From contig JAHYYL010000003.1 in assembly GCA_019424965.1 (NCBI GenBank), forward strand, positions 77,273-106,611: a DNA stretch of 29,339 nt. The letters are read 5' to 3'. The stretch is from Collinsella sp. GTDB taxonomy: Bacteria; Actinomycetota; Coriobacteriia; Coriobacteriales; Coriobacteriaceae. Made by a program: the position numbers and the translations under genes. Within the stretch, counting starts at the first letter, position 1; the number at the start of each line of letters is the position of its first letter. The notes under the pieces are model-generated. The model was not told the origin of the DNA and did no database searches. It saw only the letters and a list, made by a program, of their open reading frames with translations. Of this stretch, positions 8,235 through 14,428 are shown piece by piece.

Positions 8235-9131
8235 GTGACCGATCGGTCCCTGACTCTTTCCGCGCCGGCAAAGATTAACCTCTATCTGGGGGTTCATACC
8301 GAGCGCGACGCCCGCGGCTATCACAGAGTCGACTCCCTGATGGCAGCCGTCGGTCTTGCCGATACCGTGACGGTCACGCCGGCGCAGGTGCTGACCGTCC
8401 AGACGGTTCCGGCATCAGATTTTCCCATGCAAAAGAATACGGCGTATCGGGCTGCGGTTGCTATGGCCGAGCATTATGGTCGCGAGGCAAACATCTGCGT
8501 GACGATTGAGAAGCGCATTCCATTGTGCGCCGGCTTGGGCGGTCCCTCGACGGATGCGGCCGCGGTCATTGTCGCCTTGGCGGAGCTCTGGGGAATTGAT
8601 CGCTCCGACCCCGCGCTCGACGACATTGCGCGGGGCATTGGTGCTGACGTCCCGTTCTTTTTGCACGCGAGCCTTGCGTTCTACGTAGGTGGGGGAGACG
8701 TGCTGGCAACTGAGTATCCCGCGCTGCCCGCAACGCCCGTCGTGTTGGTCAAGCCGCGCGAGGCAAGCGTTTCGACAATTGAAGCCTATCGACGTTTTGA
8801 CGAGGCTCCGGTGCCTACAGACAAGCCCGGCGCGATAGCTTCTGCCTTGCATGCTGGTGATGCCGAGACGGCATATGCGCTCATCCATAACAACCTAGGT
8901 GTCATTTCCGCACAGATGGAGCCGCAGATTCAAATGGTTCTCGATTGGCTGCGTAAACAGGACGGCACCGTTGCTGTAGATGTGTGCGGATCGGGTGCCT
9001 GCTCATTTGCCATTTGCGACACCGCCGCCACGGCCGAAAGGCTTGCCGACGCTGCCCTGCAAAACGGCTGGTGGTCCTGCGCGACGGAGCTCATTCCCAA
9101 CACGGTTCGCATCGAAGTGCCAAAGAAGTAA
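8235..9131 (+). CDS. ispE: 4-diphosphocytidyl-2-C-methyl-D-erythritol kinase
   Basis: The ATP-dependent kinase of the MEP isoprenoid pathway, acting between IspD and IspF, both of which are encoded further right in this window. The 298-residue GHMP kinase has the N-terminal APAKINLYLGV with Lys13, the glycine-rich ATP loop PLCAGLGGPSTDAA at 96-109 (the usual form is GLGGGSSDAA), and GADVPFFL with the catalytic Asp138. GTG 8235 follows the veg stop by two bases and has GAGGAG upstream inside veg. The C-terminus CGSGACSFAI is the third GHMP motif. Confidence 0.93.
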   Translation: MTDRSLTLSAPAKINLYLGVHTERDARGYHRVDSLMAAVGLADTVTVTPAQVLTVQTVPASDFPMQKNTAYRAAVAMAEHYGREANICVTIEKRIPLCAGLGGPSTDAAAVIVALAELWGIDRSDPALDDIARGIGADVPFFLHASLAFYVGGGDVLATEYPALPATPVVLVKPREASVSTIEAYRRFDEAPVPTDKPGAIASALHAGDAETAYALIHNNLGVISAQMEPQIQMVLDWLRKQDGTVAVDVCGSGACSFAICDTAATAERLADAALQNGWWSCATELIPNTVRIEVPKK

Positions 9132-9180
9132 AAATTTCTCTAGCACACGACGGAAATCTTTGTTACTATAGTCGAGCTAA

Positions 9181-9257
9181 CGGGTTGTGGCTCAGTTTGG
9201 TAGAGCACTGCGTTCGGGACGCAGGGGTCGCTGGTTCAAATCCAGTCAACCCGACCA
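9181..9257 (+). tRNA. tRNA-Pro (anticodon CGG)
   Basis: Full cloverleaf: acceptor CGGGUUG with CAACCCG, D stem GCUC/GAGC, anticodon stem CUGCG/CGCAG with loop UUCGGGA (anticodon CGG, codon CCG), and T arm with GGUUCAAAUCC. CCA is encoded at 9255-9257. A TACTAT/TATAGT -10 region lies at 9164-9172, just upstream. Confidence 0.96.
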
Positions 9258-9267
9258 GAGCATGAGG

Positions 9268-9296
9268 AGGGACTGCTTCTTGCGGTCCCTTTTTTT
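9268..9296 (+). terminator. intrinsic terminator of tRNA-Pro
   Basis: AGGGACTGC pairs with TGCGGTCCCT bases (nine pairs, one G-T wobble) around a five-base loop, then a run of seven T. It lies 11 bases after the tRNA. Confidence 0.88.
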
Positions 9297-9304
9297 AGCT
9301 ATTG

Positions 9305-9333
9305 TTGTGATACCGCGATACCCGCGGTATACT
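9305..9333 (+). promoter_or_regulatory. tatA promoter with palindrome between -35 and -10
   Basis: TTGTGA (9305-9310) and TATACT (9328-9333) are spaced by 17 bases, a strong match to the housekeeping consensus. Between them lies a perfect eight-base inverted repeat, ATACCGCG (9310-9317) and CGCGGTAT (9323-9330), overlapping the -10 box. That placement suggests an operator. Confidence 0.65.
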
Positions 9334-9369
9334 CATTCGAGCTTGTCTCGCTGTATTGTGGAGGTCTAC

Positions 9370-9645
9370 ATGTTTGGACTGAGGGCTCCTGAGCTCATCA
9401 TTATTCTCGTCGTTGTCCTGATTATCTTCGGGCCCAAGAACTTGCCGAAGCTCGGCAAGTCCCTCGGCTCTACCGTCAAGAATATCCGCGAGGGTATGGA
9501 GGGCGACGATAAGGCCGAGACCAAGCAGGCCGAGGAGGTCGTGGTCGAGCAGTCCGAGGAGGACAAGGAGATCGCTGAGCTCGAGGCCAAGCTCGCTGCT
9601 GCCAAGAAGAAGCAGGCAGAGGACAGCGACGCGGACGCAGAGTAG
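9370..9645 (+). CDS. tatA: Sec-independent translocase subunit TatA
   Basis: Forms the protein-conducting oligomer of the twin-arginine export system in the cytoplasmic membrane. The 91-residue protein has a short N-terminus, one transmembrane helix (about residues 5-21, APELIIILVVVLIIFG), the FGPKNLPKLGK hinge, an amphipathic helix to about residue 45 and a long charged Glu/Lys/Ala tail. ATG 9370 follows TGGAGG. TatA is distinguished from TatB by its short length and by the FGP motif. No tatC is in the window, so the partner gene lies elsewhere. Confidence 0.9.
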   Translation: MFGLRAPELIIILVVVLIIFGPKNLPKLGKSLGSTVKNIREGMEGDDKAETKQAEEVVVEQSEEDKEIAELEAKLAAAKKKQAEDSDADAE

Positions 9646-9670
9646 TCCCATCCCTTTGGGGTGAGCACCT

Positions 9671-9703
9671 GACCGGCTTGCCCGCAGGCTAGCCGGTCTT
9701 TTT
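9671..9703 (+). terminator. intrinsic terminator of tatA
   Basis: GACCGGCT (9671-9678) pairs perfectly with AGCCGGTC (9691-9698) around a 12-base loop, followed by five T. A TTGACA hexamer at 9711-9716 could be the -35 of greA, but no matching -10 was seen. Confidence 0.82.
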
Positions 9704-9751
9704 CGTTTTGTTGACAGTTGATTGTTTGATCAGAGTTGGGGAGATATCCGT

Positions 9752-10222
9752 ATGGACGCAAGCCAGATCGTACTGACCGCTGAGGGCCGCCAGAAGCTCG
9801 TCGAGGAGCTCGCCTGGCGTGAGGGCGATTACGCCAAGGAGATCGTCGAGGACATCAAGGAAGCCCGCGCGTTCGGCGACCTTTCGGAGAACTCCGAGTA
9901 CGACGCCGCTAAGGACAAGCAGGCCCAGAACGCCGCTCGTATTGCCGAGATCCAGGCCATCCTCGCCAACGCTCAGGTTGCTGCCACCACGGGCGATCTG
10001 ACCGTCTCCATCGGTTCCACCGTTTCGCTGATTGATCCCAACGGCGAGGTCATGGAAGTCACGCTCGTCGGTACCACCGAGACCAACTCGCTCGAGCACA
10101 AGATTTCCAACGAGTCTCCGGTCGGTCACGCCATCATTGGTCACGGCGAGGGTGACTCCGTCGAGGTCGTTACGCCTTCCGGCAAGACTCGCGTCTACAC
10201 CATCGCCAAGATCGCACGCTAG
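9752..10222 (+). CDS. greA: transcription elongation factor GreA
   Basis: Rescues backtracked RNA polymerase by stimulating cleavage of the nascent transcript through the secondary channel. The 156-residue protein has the N-terminal coiled-coil hairpin with the tip signature FGDLSENSEYDAAKDKQ (about 37-53), where the acidic residues coordinate the catalytic magnesium. The C-terminal FKBP-like domain ends SPVGHAIIGHGEGDSVEV. ATG 9752 follows GGGGAG at 9738-9743. It lies upstream of lysS, a common gene order, but a terminator separates them. Confidence 0.94.
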   Translation: MDASQIVLTAEGRQKLVEELAWREGDYAKEIVEDIKEARAFGDLSENSEYDAAKDKQAQNAARIAEIQAILANAQVAATTGDLTVSIGSTVSLIDPNGEVMEVTLVGTTETNSLEHKISNESPVGHAIIGHGEGDSVEVVTPSGKTRVYTIAKIAR

Positions 10223-10250
10223 ACCACGGTCCCGCGTAAAGGTATGTTTT

Positions 10251-10284
10251 CGCTCCCTGGGACCGAATCCTGGGGAGCGTTTTA
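10251..10284 (+). terminator. intrinsic terminator between greA and lysS
   Basis: CGCTCCC (10251-10257) pairs with GGGAGCG (10273-10279), followed by TTTT. The 15-base loop contains GGGACCG (10259-10265), which is also complementary to CGGTCCC at 10217-10223, just before the stem, so an alternative or pseudoknotted pairing is possible. Confidence 0.65.
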
Positions 10285-10301
10285 GTTTGAGGAGCTAACT
10301 T

Positions 10302-12144
10302 ATGGCAGAGAACCAGAACGCCGCCGATCAGGCGTCGACGCTCAACGACGAGCGCGCCACCCGCCTGGCCAAGCGCGCCGCCCTGTTCGAGGCGGGCCAG
10401 AACCCCTATCCTGAGCACTCTGAGCTTGAGGACTACGTCGCCGATATCGAGACTAAGTACGCCGATCTTGCCGATGGTGAGGACACCGAGGATGTCGTGA
10501 AGATCGCCGGCCGTGTGGTCGCCAAGCGCGGTCAGGGCAAGATCATGTTCATCGTCGTGCGCGATGCGACTGCCGAGATTCAACTGTTCTGCCGCATCAA
10601 CGACATGGACGAGGCTGCCTGGAATACGCTCAAGGCTCTCGACCTGGGCGACATCCTGGGCGTGACCGGCGTGGTTAAGAGCGCGACCCTGCTTGCCAAG
10701 GCCGTTCGTCCGCTGCCCGAGAAGTTCCACGGTCTTTCCGACAAGGAGACCCGCTATCGCCAGCGCTATGTTGACCTGATCGCCAACGACGACGTTCGCG
10801 AGACGTTCCGTAAGCGTTCGCAGATTCTCTCCACCTTCCGTCGCTTTATGGAGTCCGACGGCTACATGGAGGTCGAGACCCCCATCCTGCAGACCATCCA
10901 GGGCGGCGCTACTGCCAAGCCGTTCATCACGCACTTCAACGCGCTCGATCAGGAGTGCTACCTGCGCATTGCTACCGAGCTGCACCTCAAGCGCTGCATC
11001 GTCGGCGGTTTTGAGCGCGTGTTCGAGATCGGCCGTATCTTCCGTAACGAGGGCATGGACCTTACCCACAACCCCGAGTTCACCACGATGGAGGCCTATC
11101 GTGCCTTCTCCGACCTCGAGGGCATGAAGGCGCTCGCCCAGGGTGTCATTAAGGCGGCTAACAAGGCCATCGGCAACCCCGAGGTCATCGAGTACCAGGG
11201 CCAGACCATCGACCTTTCTGGTGAGTGGGCCAGCCGTCCCATGACCGACATCGTTTCCGACGTGCTCGGCAAGCAGGTCACCATCGACACGCCGGTCGAG
11301 GAGCTTGCTGCCGCCGCGCGCGAGAAGGGCCTGGAGATTAAGCCCGAGTGGACCGCCGGCAAGATTATCGCCGAGATCTACGATGAGCTGGGCGAGGACA
11401 CCATTGTCAACCCCACGTTCGTTTGCGATTACCCCATCGAGGTCAGCCCGCTTGCCAAGCGCTTTGAGGACGACCCGCGCCTGGCGCACCGCTCAGATGG
11501 CCGAGAAGGCTGGCGGCGACGACGAGGCCATGGAGTACGACGAGGACTACGTGCGCGCCCTCGAGTACGGTATGCCTCCCGCGGGCGGCATCGGCATCGG
11601 TATCGACCGCGTGGTCATGCTGCTCACCAACCAGGCTTCCATCCGCGACGTGCTACTGTTCCCGCACATGAAGCCCGAGAAGGGTTTCCAGTCCGGTGCC
11701 GCTGCCGCCAAGGCTGCCGAGGCCGGCAACACCGCGAGCCCGTTCGTCAAGCCGCTCAAGCCCACGGTTGATTACTCCAAGATCGCCGTCGAGCCGCTGT
11801 TTGAGGAGTTCGTCGACTTTGATACCTTCTCCAAGAGCGATTTCCGCGCTGTGAAGGTCAAGGCGTGCGAGGCCGTGAAGAAGTCCAAGAAGCTGCTGAA
11901 CTTTACGCTCGACGACGGCACTGGCACCGACCGCACCATCCTCTCCGGCATTCACGGTTATTATGAGCCCGAGGACCTGGTCGGCAAGACTCTGCTCGCC
12001 ATCACCAACCTGCCTCCGCGCAAGATGATGGGCATTCCCAGCTGCGGCATGCTCATCAGCGCCATCCACGAGGAGGATGGTGAGGAGCGTCTCAACCTGA
12101 TCCAGCTCGACGTCTCCATCCCCGCCGGCGCAAAGATGTACTAA
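10302..12144 (+). pseudogene. lysS: lysyl-tRNA synthetase with C-terminal tRNA-binding domain, broken by internal deletion/frameshift
   Basis: Class II LysRS charges tRNA-Lys. From ATG 10302 (GAGGAG ribosome-binding site) the frame encodes the anticodon-binding OB domain, motif 1 and motif 2 (RIFRNEGMDLTHNPEFTTME), and is authentic to Arg397 (codon at 11490). It then enters an unrelated frame. The family sequence resumes in the +1 frame at 11494 (QMAEKAGGDDEAMEYDEDYV), followed by motif 3 GIGIDRVVML. About 29 residues holding the conserved GxEIxNxFSELND substrate-binding block are missing. After about residue 500 the +1 frame carries a Trbp111/EMAP-II-like OB domain (LPPRKMMGIPSCGM), as in MetRS C-termini and not in standard LysRS. 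The gene would be inactive as read; an assembly error is equally possible because lysS is normally essential. Confidence 0.88.
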
Positions 12145-12147
12145 CTA

Positions 12148-12174
12148 GTTACGCGGTTCGTAGAACCGCGTAAC
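12148..12174 (+). repeat. perfect 12-bp hairpin after lysS
   Basis: GTTACGCGGTTC and GAACCGCGTAAC are perfect inverted arms around the three-base loop GTA, three bases after the lysS stop. No T-run follows, so it is not a standard terminator. It may protect the 3' end or act with the terminator at 12223. Confidence 0.6.
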
Positions 12175-12222
12175 GGCTCGACGCTGCGCGGGCCGCATTT
12201 GGACAATCTGACGTTCAACTTC

Positions 12223-12257
12223 AAGGGCGCGACCAGAAGGTCAGCGCCCTTTCGTTT
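12223..12257 (+). terminator. intrinsic terminator of lysS
   Basis: AAGGGCGCGACC (12223-12234) pairs with GGTC-A-GCGCCCTT (12239-12251), twelve pairs with one bulged A around an AGAA loop, followed by the T-rich TTCGTTT. Confidence 0.65.
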
Positions 12258-12562
12258 CACGTCACCTTGTCTCAAATGCGACCCGCTCGCTGACTTATGC
12301 TCAACCTGCGGCGCCATTTTGCTTGAAAGCACCTTGCTCGCTCTGGCGGGCTTTCGCTGTCCGTCCTCTACCTGTGGCGTTGCCCTGGTTGGCACTTAGG
12401 GACGTTCCTCTTGTGCCGGCACTTGGGGACGGTCCTAGCCGCCTGGGGTCTACCGGTGCATTGGGGGTTTACGCCTTCCATGCATGACAGTCGTCTCTTT
12501 TATGTTTCCTTTAGCCGTCGCTGCCTAGGATGGGAGTTAGTCGGCAGGAAGGGAGCGTCTAT
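12258..12562. other. non-coding stretch between lysS and thrE
   Basis: About 300 bp with no convincing gene. It holds the REP-like direct repeats at 12391-12436 and the thrE ribosome-binding site (GGAAGGGAG, 12547-12555). A 66-codon TTG-started frame through the terminator region has several Cys-x-x-Cys pairs but no ribosome-binding site and is not accepted. Confidence 0.5.
12391..12436. repeat. REP-like direct repeat (GGCACTT..GGGAC)
   Basis: GGCACTTAGGGACGTTCCT (12391-12409) and GGCACTTGGGGACGGTCCT (12418-12436) match at 17 of 19 bases with a 27-base period. Between them GTGCC (12413-12417) is complementary to GGCAC. The GGGGACGGTCCT wording resembles extragenic repeats often found with REP-associated tyrosine transposases. 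No such transposase is in the window. Confidence 0.6.
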
Positions 12563-14131
12563 ATGGACGACGCGAGCGAGCGTGCAATCGAAGAGGACAT
12601 GCTCGATCAGTTCAACTACTTTGATGATGAGGACGAGGAATTGATCGACCGTCGCGAGCCGGCGGCGCTCGATACTTTCGACCTTGTTGATGAAGAGCCC
12701 GACGAGGACGAGGTCGGATCAGCGGAGCCCCCACAGTCTTCGCGCCTTGACTCGCTGCTTTCGAGAGCCCCCATGCACCACGGTGTTCGTGCCGGCGCAC
12801 TCCATATGAAAACTGACTGGCACCAGATCGTGACGGCAGGCGATGAGCTTGCCGTCGATGCGCCGCTCACCGATAAGTCATCCATCATCTGCCGCACCGG
12901 TATGCTTATGCTCGCGAGCGGAACGGGTGCCTGGCGTGTACGCGATACCATGAATCGCGTTGCCGCCGTACTCGGTGTCACCGTCCACGTTGACTTAAGT
13001 CTTCTGTCGTTTGAGTGCACCTGCATCGAAGATGGCCACTGCTTTAACGAGGTTGTCAGCCTGCCCACAACGGGAGTCAATACCCATCGCATTTGGATGA
13101 TGGAGAGCTTCCTAAAGGAAATCGAGACGTATGGGCGCCGGTTTACCGTGCACGAATACCACGAGATGCTCAAGACCGTTGAGAGTTCAAAACCCGATTA
13201 CTCTCCCTGGCAACAGGGCCTTGCGGCAGCTTGTGCTTGCGGCGCCTTCGTCTTTTTGCTCGGCGGCGGCCCTATCGAGATGGCCTGCGCATTCGTAGGC
13301 GCTGGTGTTGGCAACTTTGCTCGCTCTCATATTCTCAAGCAGGGTCTTGGCCAGTTTAGCGCGCTGACGATTGGCGTTGCGCTCGCTTGCGTTTCGTATC
13401 TGCTGACATTGCTCGGCCTTGGCCAGGTCGTACCGGGGGCAATGTCGCACCAAGAAGGCTATATCGGCGCCATGCTCTTTGTGATTCCCGGCTTTCCCCT
13501 CATTACGGCAGGCCTCGACATCGCTAAGCTCGATATGCGAAGCGGCATTGAGCGTCTTTCGTATGCCGTGTCGATTATTGTGATGGCGACCCTTGTGGGC
13601 TGGATGGTTGCCGAGTGTGTGGGGCTGGCACCGGATGATTTTGCCCCGCTCGGCCTTTCGCCGCTTGCCCTTACGCTCCTGCGCGTGGTGATGAGCTTTG
13701 TTGGCGTATTCGGCTTCTCGGTGATGTTCAACAGCCCGGTAAAGATGGCCGCGGCAGCTGGGCTGATCGGCGCCGTGTCCAATACCTTGCGTCTGACCCT
13801 TGTTGATGCGCCGGCGCTGTTTCCCTTCCTGGGCCTGAGCTTAGGTATGCCTCCCGAGGCGGCAGCGTTTATCGGTGCGCTGGTATCGGGCCTGCTCGCG
13901 AGCTTAGCCGAAATCAAGCTCACCTACCCACGTATCGCCCTCACGGTGCCATCGATTGTCATTATGGTGCCGGGCTTGTATCTGTATCGCTCGATGTATT
14001 ACATGTGCACCTTCGACACGGTCAATATGCTCGGCTGGTTTGTGCGTGCAGTGCTCATTGTGGCGTTTCTGCCCGTTGGCCTGGGCGTGGCGAGAACCCT
14101 CACCGACTCTCGCTGGCGTCACACCAGCTAA
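12563..14131 (+). CDS. thrE: threonine/serine exporter (ThrE family)
   Basis: A 522-residue integral membrane protein predicted to export threonine and serine. It has both halves of the ThrE fold in one chain. The N-terminal cytoplasmic part (to about 185) begins with an acidic disordered stretch of about 60 residues, followed by the family motif LASGTGAWRVRDTMNRVAA and a strand-rich domain. After that come roughly ten hydrophobic helices. The second half starts near residue 350. ATG 12563 was chosen because GGAAGGGAG precedes it; an upstream in-frame ATG at 12530 has no ribosome-binding site. Substrate range is inferred from the family. The gene stands alone between intergenic repeats. Confidence 0.85.
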   Translation: MDDASERAIEEDMLDQFNYFDDEDEELIDRREPAALDTFDLVDEEPDEDEVGSAEPPQSSRLDSLLSRAPMHHGVRAGALHMKTDWHQIVTAGDELAVDAPLTDKSSIICRTGMLMLASGTGAWRVRDTMNRVAAVLGVTVHVDLSLLSFECTCIEDGHCFNEVVSLPTTGVNTHRIWMMESFLKEIETYGRRFTVHEYHEMLKTVESSKPDYSPWQQGLAAACACGAFVFLLGGGPIEMACAFVGAGVGNFARSHILKQGLGQFSALTIGVALACVSYLLTLLGLGQVVPGAMSHQEGYIGAMLFVIPGFPLITAGLDIAKLDMRSGIERLSYAVSIIVMATLVGWMVAECVGLAPDDFAPLGLSPLALTLLRVVMSFVGVFGFSVMFNSPVKMAAAAGLIGAVSNTLRLTLVDAPALFPFLGLSLGMPPEAAAFIGALVSGLLASLAEIKLTYPRIALTVPSIVIMVPGLYLYRSMYYMCTFDTVNMLGWFVRAVLIVAFLPVGLGVARTLTDSRWRHTS

Positions 14132-14162
14132 TTGGTGCAAATGAAACTGATCCGCAAAACAT

Positions 14163-14226
14163 GAACGTGGATAATCTCCCGTTTTTGGCCTGTTTACGGG
14201 CTCAAAACGGGAGATTATCCACGCTC
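14163..14226. repeat. long hairpin of the GAGCGTGGAT repeat family
   Basis: The arms 14163-14185 and 14204-14226 are 23 bases long and complementary at all but one position, centred on the GTGGATAATCTCCCG motif, around an 18-base loop. A further partial copy, GAAAATCCACGCTCGT, follows at 14242-14257 in the same orientation as the right arm. There is no T-run, so this is unlikely to be a simple thrE terminator. Related copies occur at 29061-29120. Confidence 0.8.
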
Positions 14227-14367
14227 GTGGAATGGGTGTCCGAAAATCCACGCTCGTTGGGCCGATGCAGAGGCACCTGGCGATTCCTTTTTTGTAGACG
14301 TTGTCGTATGGCTGCGCGCGGAAAAGGTCCCAGCGGTTAACATATACCCCATATGGGTAAAGAGACC

Positions 14368-14392
14368 AAAGCGCCGCCACGAGTGGCGCTTT
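14368..14392. promoter_or_regulatory. inverted repeat upstream of clpC
   Basis: AAAGCGCC (14368-14375) and GGCGCTTT (14385-14392) are perfect eight-base arms with a nine-base spacer, 36 bases before the clpC start. It could be a regulator site or a terminator remnant; no T-run follows. A second small palindrome, TACCC-CATAT-GGGTA, lies at 14345-14359. Neither matches the CtsR heptamer repeat or the CIRCE element. Confidence 0.45.
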
Positions 14393-14428
14393 GCGTTTGA
14401 AAAACTAGCTCGTCTAAGAGGAACTAGC

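Noticed and set aside
11480..11510. Programmed +1 frameshift in lysS
   Set aside because: A frameshift alone would not explain the loss of about 29 conserved residues at the junction. No slippery sequence is present, so a deletion fits better.
12199..12399. Small Cys-rich open frame of 66 codons after lysS
   Set aside because: TTG start without a ribosome-binding site. It runs through the lysS terminator hairpin and into a REP-like repeat.
14341..14428. CIRCE (HrcA) or CtsR site before clpC
   Set aside because: Neither the TTAGCACTC inverted repeat nor the GGTCAAA tandem heptamer is present. Only an uncharacterised AAAGCGCC palindrome is seen.
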